DNA of 64,000 nt, from positions 496,001 through 560,000 of the forward strand of contig CAVYMJ010000006.1 in assembly GCA_963769585.1 (NCBI GenBank), written 5' to 3'. The notes below the pieces were generated by a model. It saw nothing but the letters and a program-made list of their open reading frames with translations. It was not told where the DNA came from and made no database searches. This stretch comes from SSC3 sp963769585. GTDB taxonomy: Bacteria; Actinomycetota; Actinomycetes; Propionibacteriales; Nocardioidaceae. How positions within the stretch are numbered: the first letter of the stretch is position 1; each line of letters opens with the position of its first letter. Positions 44,131 through 53,578 of the stretch are shown piece by piece. A program made the position numbers and the translations under genes.

Positions 44131-45653
44131 TCCGGCGCCGCGTCGCTCCGGTCTCGGGCCCACCGTGTCAGTTCGCGCGACTTCCATGCCACCGCGGCGA
44201 CGAGGACTGACAGTCCCATGAGGAGGATCATCAAGCCGAAGCCCCACCACGTTCCCCCGCCGGGTAGGCGGTGTTGGCGCCGAAAAGCCCTACGATCAGG
44301 GTGGGCGCAAGCACCAACGACGTCAGCAGGCCCAGCCGGCGTTGGAGAGCTTCTCCGGTCTCCTGTTGTGCGGCGGTACTTCTCAGCATCACCGCGTCCA
44401 TGTTCGCGCGGATAGCGTCGGTCTGGCTCTTGAAGGCTGCTTCGTGGGAGTCGAGTTCCTTTGAGAGTTCGATCGCACGTGGATGCGGATCCGGGCGCCC
44501 AGTTCCGTGGTCTGGGGTCTGGGGTGGCAGGAGCCAGGACCGGTCCGGGACTCGGCACGAGCATGCTGAAGTCCTGAAATCCGGCGGTGTGCTTCGGCGG
44601 CCGTCGCGAGCATGGCATCGAGCCGCGCCTCGGCACCCTTCAGTCTCCCAAAGCTGCCCTCTGCCAGATCATTGAAGAAGTCGACTTCCCAATCAGCCGC
44701 CCACTCCTGCATGAGGCGGTGTGTGGCTCCGTAGGTGTCGATCAAGGCGTGGGCGAGGCAGAGGCCCAGGTCGCTGCCGGTCGTGTCCTCCGATGAACGC
44801 AGGTGCAGGACGCGTTGGAGAAACGGCTGGCGCAGCGATGGGGCGGCGAAAAACGGCCGTACGGCGCCCGTCACGGTGCGCGTGAGATGCCAGCAGGTGA
44901 CGATCCAACTCGCATGGGTCAGCATGCGCACTTCCTGAAAAACTACAGCGTGCGTGTTCTCCAACCCTGATGCTCGGTACTCTGGCAGCCGGTCTCGGGC
45001 TATGGCAGCGCCCATCGATAGGAGCCTCGGTCCCGCTTCGTCACCATAGGTTTCCACCCGCGTTTACAAGTGGTGCTCATGTCGCCGCAGGTCGCTGACC
45101 ATGGGGAGAGCCAGGCGGGTCCCTAGAACGTCTGAGAGGGACTCAAAGACTGGTTCGTGGTCGTCGGCAGGCCGCGCCGGTTCTTCCCGTCGTCCTCGGA
45201 GGCCGTTGAGCATGGGTGCCTCGTAGGCGGGGGCGATATCGAGCCAGCGCGTGGGTTGACCGTCTCGCCCGCCCGTTGTGTCGAACCCCAACCTCAAGGG
45301 TTCCTCCGGCGATGGCACGCCGTCTTCTGGCCAGAAACTGATCCGGACATTCGATGGGCTCTCAGAGAGCTCGGGCTCGAAGCGGCCGGGCTCTTGAATC
45401 AGGCTGACGACGCCTCTCCGCAGCACTGGGACACCAGCTCGCTCGCCCCAGTTGTTATTCTGACTCCCGCGTTCGCCAGAGCGCTCTCGACTCTTCCCAT
45501 ATCGGTCGAAGCGCCGCCGCTGCGGAAGGCGTGCAAGAGTGAGGTCACCTTTGTCAGCTGGCCTTCCGGATAACCACGCTGGCGCCCGTCCGCTAGTTCC
45601 GCAGCGACCCTAGAGGCGACCTCCTCAGCCGCCATGGTGTCTCTGGTTACCAT
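44097..45653 (-). pseudogene. CorA-like GxN two-TM protein remnant (several frames)
   Basis: On the minus strand, pieces of one or two genes appear in successive frames: 45653-45399, 45426-45064, 45057-44389 and a final piece ending at 44097. The last reads LLTSLVLAPTLIVGLFGANT, then WWGFGLMILLMGLSVLVAAV. This is a helix-GxN-helix end like CorA-type ion channels, with GAN in place of GMN. A missing G in the C5 run at 44254-44258 (plus strand) explains one break; another lies near 44480-44500. The N-terminal pieces are not recognised. No full product is possible. Confidence 0.5.
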
Positions 45654-45906
45654 TTGCCTCCTTCGTGAAGAGCGCCCGATGACATCCCCTTGCGTGCATC
45701 ATCCGTTCTATGGTGCCGCGTAGAAGGATTCCGCGGCTAGGCCATGCGAAGGCGAGACGGCGCCTGCCTCTGATCGAGAAGGCTGAGAGCGCGACGCCGG
45801 ACTAGGACCAGAACCACCCAGAGGTCCTCCATTGGGGGAGACCTAGGCGCGCCGATCCGTGAGACGGGCGGGCCGACTGCGAGGCGACTCGCGCTCTAGC
45901 CTGAAG
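45654..45906. other. Gene-free stretch
   Basis: About 250 bases with no supported frame between the CorA-like relic and the ScoMcrA-like relic. Nothing else recognised. Confidence 0.4.
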
Positions 45907-46198
45907 CTAAGCCGAGTCCGCCGGCTGTGTGACGTCGAACCCTAGACGACGGAGGACCTTTGGCAGCCCCGTCCTTCCCACCTGAGAACTCGGCCGCCAG
46001 CGCGGCCCTCCCCGTGGCGTACTTGTGAGCCACTCCCAGGATCGCCTTCGAGTCGTAGCTCTTCCCGTCGTGCACGAGCACGTAGTCGCGGGCCACACCG
46101 AACCCATAGAGGTCCAGGAAGCCTTCCCGTCCTCGTTCGTCGTACTCCCCGAGCGTGCTCAGGACGTGGTCGCGTGACACTGCATCGAAATCAGGCAT
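45907..46198 (-). pseudogene. ScoMcrA-like N-terminal head domain, frameshifted and truncated
   Basis: From ATG 46198: MPDFDAVSRDHVLSTLGEYD, YVLVHDGKSYDSKAILGVAH and EFSGGKDGAAK. This is the head domain found at the N-terminus of ScoMcrA-type modification-dependent nucleases. An extra A in the A3 run (plus-strand T at 45959-45961) shifts the frame; without it the protein continues KVLRRLGFDVTQPADSA and stops at 45907. Even repaired it is only about 97 residues, lacking the SRA and HNH parts of ScoMcrA. It is either a relic or a stand-alone head domain damaged by one base. Confidence 0.65.
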
Positions 46199-46248
46199 GG
46201 TCCGAGACTAAGCGCCGCCGCCGACCTGAGTGCGGGAGAATAGGCGTC

Positions 46249-47166
46249 ATGCCGAAGGGACGGGGACGCGACCAGCTCGGGCCGATGGAACGGCTGGTCA
46301 AGATCGCTGCGTACCTGCGGCACGCGGGGGACCAGGGCGCGCCGGCTCTCAAACTGATCGAGGTGGCTGGGTTCGCCGGTGCCGACCCACTACGCCTGCT
46401 CACCCGCGAGCTCGACCACCTCAAGGACCAGGGCTGGCAGATCGACACGATCAGCGGGGCCGGTGAGCACGCGCGCTACCGGATGTCCACGGTCGACAAC
46501 CGGCTCCGGGTGGCGCTCACTCCTGGACAGCAGCGGGCGCTCCAGCGGGCTGCACTGCTGGCGGACCGCGACGACCTGGTACGGCGACTCGGCCTGCCCG
46601 AGGCGGAGCGGCCCCCTAGCCTCGGCGCTGACCTGCCGCTCACCGGACACGACGAGACGCTGGCCACGGTGGTGCGCGCGGTTCGGTTCGCCAGCCTGCT
46701 CCGCTACCGCTACAACGGCTCAGCGCGCGTCGTACACCCGCAGTCAGTGCGCACCCAGCACGGCAAGTGGTACCTGCTGGGCCGCGAGGAGGGCGCCACC
46801 GACCTCAAGGTGTACGTCGTGTCGCGGATGAGCGAGGTGGCGCTCGACGAGGCGCGCACCGCGACCCGCGAGCCGGAGGCGCGCCACCCCGGGCTGCATC
46901 CGATGTCCTGGGAGATCGACCCGCCGGTCACGGTGACGCTGCGCTCCGCCACCGAGCACGCCCCCGACGTGCGCCGGTGGCTGGGTGCTCCGGAGACCGA
47001 GACCGCGGCGGGGGGAACTGCTGAGTTCACGTACCGCGTGACGCACCGTGCCGCCCTCCTGGACCGGCTCTACCAGCTCGGTCTGCGGGTCACCCTCGTC
47101 GGTCCCGACGAGATGCGTGCCGAGCTCCTGGCCGAGCTCGAATCAATGGCTGGGGCGACCCCGTGA
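46249..47166 (+). CDS. WYL-domain transcriptional regulator (PafB-like)
   Basis: A 305-residue protein. An N-terminal HTH (ERLVKIAAYLRHAG through LLTRELDHLKDQGWQI) is followed by a WYL domain with SLLRYRYNGSARVVHPQSVR and GKWYLLGRE, then a C-terminal WCX-like domain with LYQLGLRVTLVGPDEM. WYL regulators sense nucleic acids or nucleotides and control DNA-damage or anti-phage genes. ATG 46249 is chosen by homologous length. It overlaps the next WYL gene by GTGA. The usual pafBC neighbours (tatA, tatC, proteasome genes) are missing, so this pair more likely regulates the locus downstream. Confidence 0.82.
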   Translation: MPKGRGRDQLGPMERLVKIAAYLRHAGDQGAPALKLIEVAGFAGADPLRLLTRELDHLKDQGWQIDTISGAGEHARYRMSTVDNRLRVALTPGQQRALQRAALLADRDDLVRRLGLPEAERPPSLGADLPLTGHDETLATVVRAVRFASLLRYRYNGSARVVHPQSVRTQHGKWYLLGREEGATDLKVYVVSRMSEVALDEARTATREPEARHPGLHPMSWEIDPPVTVTLRSATEHAPDVRRWLGAPETETAAGGTAEFTYRVTHRAALLDRLYQLGLRVTLVGPDEMRAELLAELESMAGATP

Positions 47167-48146
47167 AGACCCCCAAGTACGTGGCGCGCATCGCCCGGCT
47201 GCCCGAGGTCCTCGAGACGCTCGCCGCCCACCCGAACGGACTCCCGCTCGCCGTACTGGCCGCCGAGGTCGGTGTCGACGCGGACGAGCTGCGCGAGGAC
47301 CTCCTGACCTTCTACGCCGCCGACCTGAGTCCCTTCCTCTTCGGTCTGTCCCGTCCCGACGTACTGGAGTTCTTCGGCGCCGATGGAGACGACGACATCG
47401 ACCCGAACGACGCGGTGATCGTCCGCATCTCCGACCCGCGACCGTTCGACGAGCTCGGAGTCGAGTACGTCGACGCAAGCGAGCTCGCCCTGATCTACAC
47501 CTCCGCGTGTGCGCTGCTCGAGCTCGAGCCAGAGGACCAGGACCTCGCCGACGCCGTCGACGTCCTCGCCGAGTCCATGTTGGGTGCCCAGGCCGACACC
47601 GTCCCGAGCGCGCGGCGCACCGGTGGAGCACTCACGGCGATCCGCCAGGCCCAGCGGGACCGTCGACTGGCGCGGATCGTGTACTCCCGGACCTGGGAGG
47701 TGGGCGTCTTCGAAAAGGTCATCGAGCCGTATCGGTTGGTCCAGACCCGAAGGGGTTGGGAGGTCGATGCCGGCCCGCTCGACGGCAGCGCGAAGCTGCG
47801 CACCTACCTGCTGTCGAACGTCCGCTCGTGCGAGGTGCTGGAGGAAGTGTTCGAGTCTCCCTCGAACCTGGAGGAGCGACTCCGGGGCCAGCGCACCACC
47901 GAGACGGTCCGGGTGAGGTTGCCGCACCACGCGCGCTGGGCGGCCGACATGTACGCCGAGCAGGTCGAGGTCGTCAGCGACGACGAACAGGCGGTCATCC
48001 TGGACCTCGCTCTGCTGCCGCCGCTGACCCGTCGCGTCGGTTTGCTGATGCTCGTCGCCGGGACCGAGGCGGCCGTCGTGGCACCGCCGGAGCTCGCAGA
48101 TGCAGGCGCGGAACTGGCTCAGGAGCTCCTCCAGCACCACCGGTAA
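47163..48146 (+). CDS. Second WYL-domain regulator (PafC-like)
   Basis: A 327-residue partner of the preceding regulator. N-terminal HTH (LAVLAAEVGVDADELREDLL), then a WYL-type core in which ARIVYSRTWEVGVFEKVIEPYRLVQ and GWEVDAG replace the classic Trp-Tyr-Leu, and a C-terminal domain with AEQVEVVSDDEQAVILDLAL. Tandem WYL proteins often form a heterodimer. GTG 47163 overlaps the stop of the first gene by four bases. The TY-Chap gene follows 67 bases after the stop. Confidence 0.78.
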   Translation: MKTPKYVARIARLPEVLETLAAHPNGLPLAVLAAEVGVDADELREDLLTFYAADLSPFLFGLSRPDVLEFFGADGDDDIDPNDAVIVRISDPRPFDELGVEYVDASELALIYTSACALLELEPEDQDLADAVDVLAESMLGAQADTVPSARRTGGALTAIRQAQRDRRLARIVYSRTWEVGVFEKVIEPYRLVQTRRGWEVDAGPLDGSAKLRTYLLSNVRSCEVLEEVFESPSNLEERLRGQRTTETVRVRLPHHARWAADMYAEQVEVVSDDEQAVILDLALLPPLTRRVGLLMLVAGTEAAVVAPPELADAGAELAQELLQHHR

Positions 48147-48212
48147 CAGCACTGCTTTGTGTCTGGCCCCTTCCCTACCTTGATGGTGAGGACATCGAGG
48201 GCAGGGGTTGAG

Positions 48213-49319
48213 ATGAGCAGTTCTGAGATTGACGTGGCACGCAGTACCAAGCGTGCCTGGAAGCAGTTCCGCGAGGTGCTGGCCGACCGGATCGCGCACC
48301 TTGAGCAGGACGCGACGATCCGCATCGACGTGGAGACACCTCGGACCGAGCCCGCCGGCGCTGGCTGTGCTCCCTTCGTCCAGGTTGCGCGGTGCGGCGC
48401 CCTCCTGGTCGCCGAGCTGTCGTGCAACACCTGCCTGCTGGGCTCGTACCGGCTCGACAAGGCGGCCCGGCGTCGGATCTGCGAGATCGGTTGGAGTCGA
48501 CCGATCGACGGTCCGCTGGACAACTACCAGTTCTGGTGCGAGCCGAAGTGTGCCGACCAGGTGGCCGACCTTGCGACGCGTGCCCTACGTGACGTGTTCG
48601 CTGTCGTCCACCCGGCGTTCCTGGTCTCCGACCTCGAGCTGGATGAGGACCCCTTGCTCCCCAGCGTCGACGAGCCCGCGGCCGAGGAACCGCTCGCGAT
48701 CAGGGTGTACGACGAGGGCCAGCTCAACGGCCTGATCGACGGCGCGGTCGGCTTGATGCTGGGATACCCGCCGACCCGGGACGACGAGAATGACATCCCC
48801 ATCGCGACCGACTCGGCGGTCGTCTTCGTCCGGCTGCTGCCGGGCGAGCCGACGATCCGTCTGTTCAGCGAGGTCGCGGTCAAGGTCACGGATCTGGACA
48901 GCGCGCAGTTCGAGGTGGGTGTTCTCAACCGCGACAACACCGGAGTGAGGTTCGTCCTTGCCGGCGACCGGGTCGTCGCCGATGTCACTCTTCCGGCACA
49001 GCCCTTCGTGCCGGACCACCTGCGCACCGCGATCGCACGCATGTGCGAGTTCGTGAGCGGGGTCGACAAGGACCTGGCTCATCGGATCGGCGGCCAGACC
49101 TTCCGGGGAGCGGCTGACGCTTCGCCCCAGGTGCCGAGCGCGGTACGCGCCTTGTTGGACCTGGAGAGGGAGCACCCGGGGCTGCTCACTCCCAAGCTCG
49201 TGGTGCGGGCCTGCGAGAACGACCCCGACGTCATCCTCGCCGTGGTCGAGAGCAGCGAGCCCGCGCCTCGTCGCACCCAGAAGGTGCTGCGCAAGGCGCT
49301 CAAGATCGCTCTCGACTAG
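48213..49319 (+). CDS. TY-Chap (YbjN/CesT-like chaperone) domain protein
   Basis: A 368-residue protein of the actinobacterial TY-Chap type (type III secretion chaperone/YbjN-like fold). The N-terminal module has WKQFREVLADRIAHLEQDA, LLGSYRLDKAARRRICEIGW and LRDVFAVVHPAFL. The middle module is a second YbjN-like fold with VRLLPGEPTIRLFSEVAV, and a C-terminal helical part ends with KVLRKALKIALD. The fold binds peptides or helices of partner proteins. ATG 48213 is the start. Being directly upstream of the ARPP-1 fusion gene (17-base gap) suggests it is a chaperone or adaptor of that system. Confidence 0.72.
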   Translation: MSSSEIDVARSTKRAWKQFREVLADRIAHLEQDATIRIDVETPRTEPAGAGCAPFVQVARCGALLVAELSCNTCLLGSYRLDKAARRRICEIGWSRPIDGPLDNYQFWCEPKCADQVADLATRALRDVFAVVHPAFLVSDLELDEDPLLPSVDEPAAEEPLAIRVYDEGQLNGLIDGAVGLMLGYPPTRDDENDIPIATDSAVVFVRLLPGEPTIRLFSEVAVKVTDLDSAQFEVGVLNRDNTGVRFVLAGDRVVADVTLPAQPFVPDHLRTAIARMCEFVSGVDKDLAHRIGGQTFRGAADASPQVPSAVRALLDLEREHPGLLTPKLVVRACENDPDVILAVVESSEPAPRRTQKVLRKALKIALD

Positions 49320-49336
49320 CAACCCTGGAGGTTCTG

Positions 49337-51685
49337 ATGACCCGACTTCACGTCGGCTCCGGCACGCAGCGCGGAGCCCTCACCGTCTTCCCAGTCTGGG
49401 GAGAGTACGACGGCCCGCGAGGGTACGACGTAGACGCTGCTCAAGCGGTCCTCGTGGAGAAGCAGGGCGGTCCGTCGGTCTCCACCCTGACCGCCACCAA
49501 CCAGGGCTCGCGGCCGCTGCTGATGTTGGAGGGGCAGCTGCTCGAAGGTGGGTGGCAGCACCGTCTCCTCGCCCTCTCGGTGCTGGTCGCCCCCGGCGCC
49601 GTGCATGACCTCGACGTGGTCTGCGTCGAGCAGGGCCGCTGGGGCGGCGGACGCAGGCACGGCTCGAACGACCGGCGCGCGAGCCTGCGTGTACGGAGTG
49701 GGCTGAACACCGGCGTCGAGCGGCAGGGCGAGGTGTGGGACCGGGTCGCCGAGCTCGAGTCGCGCTACGGCGCCAGCCCGACCAGCTCGTTCGTCGACTA
49801 CGTCGAGCAGGGCGCAGACGACGTGAGCCAGATCGTCGCGGACCTGCGGCCACTCCCTGGCCAGTCCGGCGTACTCATCGCCATCGCCGGGCAGCCGGTC
49901 GCGCTCGAGGTCTTCGACAGCCCGCGCACTCTCGCCGCACAGTTCCAGTCGATCATCGAGGCGGCCGGGCTCGACGCGGTCGGCAGGCCCACCGACGTCA
50001 CGCCCTCCCGTCGCGCGCGGCGGTTCGTCGACCACGTGTGCCGGCTGGTCCGGGATGAGCGCGGTTCTGCAGGACTGGGCACGAGCCTCCGCTCCACGTC
50101 CAAGTACGCGGACCTGCATGCCCTGTCCTGCCAGGACCGCGACGTACACCTGGTCGCCGTCAACCCCCGGCACGAGCTGGTCAAGGTGGGCGGATTGAAG
50201 CTCACCGCAGCGCAGCTGGACCGTGCCGTCGGCGTACTCGTCGGTGCGGCGTGCGGCGACGCGCTCGGGGCAGGCTACGAGTTCGGCTCCGCGCCACTGC
50301 CACCCGCCGGCGAACCGCCGCAGATGATCGGAGGCGGACTCGGCGGCTTCGCGCCGGGGGATTGGACCGACGACACCGCCCAGACGTACGTCGTCGCCGA
50401 GGTCGCCGCTCGCGGCCTCGACCTGCGCACGCCGAAGGCGCTCGACGCGATCGCTGCCGGCCTCGCCGACTGGTATGCCTCGGGCCCGCCCGACGTTGGC
50501 ATCCAGACCGGGCATGTCCTAAGCCGTGCCGGCCGCCAACCGTCTGCCGAGACCCTGGCTGGTGCCGCTCGTTCCTGCGACGAGCAGACCGGCCGCAGCG
50601 GTGGCAACGGTTCGCTGATGCGCACGTCGGCGGTAGCCCTCGCCCACCTGGGCGACGCGGAAGCGCTCGTTGAGGCTGCCAGGAAGGTCAGCGCGCTCAC
50701 CCACTACGACCCGCGCGCCGGGGAAGCCTGCGCCCTGTGGTGCCTGGCTATCAGCGACGCCGTACTCACCGGCGCGCTGGTTAACCTCCGCACCGGTCTC
50801 GTGCACCTCTCCGACCACTCCCGCGCCTTCTGGCAGGACTGCATCGACGAAGCCGAAGAAGCCGAGCCGACGTCCTTCACCCCGAACGGGTACGTCGTCA
50901 CCGCCTTGCAGGCAGCGTGGTCCGCCATCCACCACACCCGGGCGGGCGACCGTCGCTTCGACTGCCTACACGTCCAGGACGGGCTTGAGGCTGCGATCAG
51001 GATCGGCAACGACACCGACACCGTTGCCTCGATCGCGGGTGCGCTTCTCGGAGCGCGCTGGGGAGCGAGCGCCTTCCCTGCGCAGTGGCGGTCCATCGTC
51101 CACGGCTACCCGGGCAAGCGTCTCGAGGACCTCGAGCATCTAGCCGCGCTGACCGTTCGCGAGGGCCGACCCGACGCTCAGGGTTGGCCGGGGTGCGCCA
51201 GGATCGACTACCCGGCGTACGGCGGCACCACCCTCGTGGAGCACCCGCATGACCCTGGCGTCTACCTGGCCAACGCCAGTGCCCTCGACAGCCTTCCGTC
51301 CGACGTCACGGCGGTGGTGAGTCTCTGCCGGCTCGGGACCGAGCAGGTGCCCGCTGGTCTGAGGCACGTGACCTTCCGGCTCCTCGACACGACCGACGGG
51401 GACAACCCCAACCTGGACTTCGTCCTCGACGAGGCGGCTCGTACGGTGCAAGCCCTGCGGCGGCAAGGCGAAGTGGTCGTCCTCCACTGCGTCGCCGCTC
51501 AAAGCCGAACACCGACTGTCGCGGCCCGCTACTCGGCCGTGCTCGGCCGTGAAATCCCGAGCGCTCTTCAGGAGGTCGTCGCAGTGCTGCCCAGTGCAGC
51601 ACCGAACGCAGTCCTGGTCGCGGGGCTGAACCGCCTGGCGACCGCGGGTGCTGGGCGACCGCGGTGGAGGGGAACCGGACCATGA
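49337..51685 (+). CDS. ARPP-1 / ADP-ribosylglycohydrolase / CX5R phosphatase fusion (782 aa)
   Basis: Three parts are visible. Residues 1-290 match the ARPP-1 domain (ARG- and rhodanese-phosphatase-associated), with LLMLEGQLLEGGWQHR. Residues about 296-640 are an ADP-ribosylglycohydrolase: GAACGDALGAGYEF (near 303), DDTAQT (near 344) and GNDTDTVASIAGALLGA (near 555), the acidic residues that bind two magnesium ions. Residues about 650-770 are a dual-specificity-type phosphatase with HCVAAQSRT, a CX5R loop with Cys at about 717 and Arg at 723. So it may remove ADP-ribose and phosphate from one target, perhaps ADP-ribose-1''-phosphate. Overlaps the next gene by four bases. Confidence 0.85.
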   Translation: MTRLHVGSGTQRGALTVFPVWGEYDGPRGYDVDAAQAVLVEKQGGPSVSTLTATNQGSRPLLMLEGQLLEGGWQHRLLALSVLVAPGAVHDLDVVCVEQGRWGGGRRHGSNDRRASLRVRSGLNTGVERQGEVWDRVAELESRYGASPTSSFVDYVEQGADDVSQIVADLRPLPGQSGVLIAIAGQPVALEVFDSPRTLAAQFQSIIEAAGLDAVGRPTDVTPSRRARRFVDHVCRLVRDERGSAGLGTSLRSTSKYADLHALSCQDRDVHLVAVNPRHELVKVGGLKLTAAQLDRAVGVLVGAACGDALGAGYEFGSAPLPPAGEPPQMIGGGLGGFAPGDWTDDTAQTYVVAEVAARGLDLRTPKALDAIAAGLADWYASGPPDVGIQTGHVLSRAGRQPSAETLAGAARSCDEQTGRSGGNGSLMRTSAVALAHLGDAEALVEAARKVSALTHYDPRAGEACALWCLAISDAVLTGALVNLRTGLVHLSDHSRAFWQDCIDEAEEAEPTSFTPNGYVVTALQAAWSAIHHTRAGDRRFDCLHVQDGLEAAIRIGNDTDTVASIAGALLGARWGASAFPAQWRSIVHGYPGKRLEDLEHLAALTVREGRPDAQGWPGCARIDYPAYGGTTLVEHPHDPGVYLANASALDSLPSDVTAVVSLCRLGTEQVPAGLRHVTFRLLDTTDGDNPNLDFVLDEAARTVQALRRQGEVVVLHCVAAQSRTPTVAARYSAVLGREIPSALQEVVAVLPSAAPNAVLVAGLNRLATAGAGRPRWRGTGP

Positions 51686-52221
51686 GCGTCCTGTGCGAAG
51701 CGATCAGCGTCATCGTCCCGGTCGACCTGCTCGGGCGAAAGTATCCCGGCGGTGCGCAGGCGTACGCGGCAGACTGCCCCGACACGACGTACTGCCAGGA
51801 CGACAAGGTCACCCGGGTGGGCTTCATGCACCCCGACGACACGATGGCCTACATCAATCGACTGGTCCGTCAGGCCACTCTCACGCCCCAAGACGGACAT
51901 CAGTTTGTGGACCTCGCGGTGGTCGATCAGTTCCGAGGGCTGACCATGCCGTGCCCCTGGCTTGAGTGGGACCAGGCGGACGGTCTCACCCGAGCCTGGC
52001 TCGCAGGCACCGACCCTGGCGACCTCGCCGTACCGCCTGGGTGGGAGGGCCCCTCGACCGTGAAGTGGGAGCTGGACGGTGCCGGTCGCGTGCGGTCCCG
52101 GGTTTCCCCCGGAGTTGACCTCGACCTTCGCGGGGACCACTTCATCGCGACCGAGGCCGACATGGAAGGCACCGTGGCCGATGAGCTGCGCCGTATCGCT
52201 GATCCGCCAGCCGACCTGTGA
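51682..52221 (+). CDS. Unknown protein of ARPP operon (ARPP-2-like candidate)
   Basis: A 179-residue protein without known catalytic motif. Two blocks are probably structural: MSVLCEAISVIVPVDLLGRK at the start and FVDLAVVDQFRGLTMPCPWL in the middle. The ATG overlaps the stop of the ARPP-1 fusion gene (ATGA), so the products are made together. ARPP-1 genes often travel with a second small partner (ARPP-2); the position and size fit, but the family call is inference. Confidence 0.55.
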   Translation: MSVLCEAISVIVPVDLLGRKYPGGAQAYAADCPDTTYCQDDKVTRVGFMHPDDTMAYINRLVRQATLTPQDGHQFVDLAVVDQFRGLTMPCPWLEWDQADGLTRAWLAGTDPGDLAVPPGWEGPSTVKWELDGAGRVRSRVSPGVDLDLRGDHFIATEADMEGTVADELRRIADPPADL

Positions 52222-52345
52222 CCCAGCGGCTTCCCACGCACAGGCAGGTGAGGTGGGGAATCGCCGGGCGACACGCCGTAGCCATTGCCACCCATCGACG
52301 GCTCTTGGTATTCCTGGGATTCGAGCATGTGTTCGAAAGGGTGGG

Positions 52346-53578
52346 ATGGTGGTGGCGGTCCAAGGAGCGGTATCGGAGGCTGGTTGGGTGTCGCCTCTGG
52401 GGCCAGCAGGCCCTACCCCGGATGGTGCTCCGCTAGTGCTGTCGGTCGATTGTCGTACGTCGCGGGGGCGGCGAGGCCGACGGCACAAGGTCACGATCGA
52501 GCCCGACTGGAGCCTGACCACGCCTCACGATCTGGAGGCCGAACGGATCGCGCAGGCGTTCGGGGGCTACCTGACCTGCGTCGATCTAACGGACATGGTG
52601 GTGCCTTCGATTCGGGGGATGGTGCAGCTGCTTGCGCGCCGCCAGCTCCCGGCGCTCGCCCAGGTTCGGCCCGGACGCTGGCGGGTCCTCGACCAGGCGG
52701 CGGGATGCGCGTGCGTCAGCTTCGACTATGAGCGGTTGGTCCACGCGGTGGAGCATGAGCGCGAGCCGGCTCATTGGGCACGCCTGGCCCCAGCAGCTCC
52801 CGAGCAGTTGCTGGCGAGGCTTGCGGAGACGGTCATCCAAGCGGGCGGGTGGTTCCGCCAGCCGCCGTCAGTTGACGCAGTTCGGCCTCTAGTCCGCGAG
52901 CCCGTCGGGCCAGCCGACCTGTGGCGTGCGGGAGTTCCTCCTGAGTTCGTCCAGGAGGTGTACGAGGCGGTGTCGCTGCAGGGGGAGCCGCTACCGACGC
53001 GGCTGTACCAGGCTGCAGCCTTCGCGCGTCCGTCGTACGCGTGGCTGGCCGACCTGCTGGCAGTGAGCCGTAACGCCGACGTCGTGACGGGGGTCGCCTG
53101 GACCAATACCGATCTGGACAGGACCGAACCTGGCGCGCGGATGCAGTGGCTCGAGCTAGGTCTTCCGCGTGCCGACGTTGAGGATCTGATGCGGGCGGGC
53201 TGCTCGGTCAGCGAAGCCGCCGACGTCGCGGCGGGCTCGAACCGAAGCATCAAGCGCGCTGCGATCCAGCTCGCCGCCTGGCGCCGCGCGGGCTGCCAGC
53301 TCCGGCCGATGGACCTTCTTGCCCTGGACAGAGCCGGAGCCAGCGAATGGTTCGCTCCGTCGGCGGCTGCGATCGACTGGTTGGAGGCTCGCACGAGGTT
53401 GCTCGATCCACGGCCGACGCGCAACCAAGTAGGCATGGCGCTTGCGGTCGCCGGTACGACGAAGGAAGCGCTGCAGCTGCTGACAGCAGGTGTCCGCGCC
53501 CCACTGATCCCGGTAGCTGCATTTGACCGTCCGTCCGCCCCAACCACCGACCGACGTACCAAGGAAGGAACCCCGTGA
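52346..53578 (+). CDS. Unknown protein upstream of MoxR gene (410 aa)
   Basis: A 410-residue soluble protein, mostly helical, rich in Ala, Leu and Arg. No P-loop, metal site or membrane segment is seen. The N-terminal 60 residues contain SRGRRGRRHKVTIEPDWSLT; the C-terminal 200 look like alpha-helical repeats (WLELGLPRADVEDLMRAG, then ASEWFAPSAAAIDWLEART). ATG 52346 follows AAAGGGTGGG; the longer frame upstream is not coding. It overlaps the MoxR gene by GTGA, so it is likely the third component beside the ATPase and VWA protein. Confidence 0.6.
   Translation: MVVAVQGAVSEAGWVSPLGPAGPTPDGAPLVLSVDCRTSRGRRGRRHKVTIEPDWSLTTPHDLEAERIAQAFGGYLTCVDLTDMVVPSIRGMVQLLARRQLPALAQVRPGRWRVLDQAAGCACVSFDYERLVHAVEHEREPAHWARLAPAAPEQLLARLAETVIQAGGWFRQPPSVDAVRPLVREPVGPADLWRAGVPPEFVQEVYEAVSLQGEPLPTRLYQAAAFARPSYAWLADLLAVSRNADVVTGVAWTNTDLDRTEPGARMQWLELGLPRADVEDLMRAGCSVSEAADVAAGSNRSIKRAAIQLAAWRRAGCQLRPMDLLALDRAGASEWFAPSAAAIDWLEARTRLLDPRPTRNQVGMALAVAGTTKEALQLLTAGVRAPLIPVAAFDRPSAPTTDRRTKEGTP

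Noticed and set aside
46249..48146. Housekeeping pafBC
   Set aside because: Similar fold pair, but without the usual tat/proteasome neighbours and with an atypical WYL motif in the second protein.
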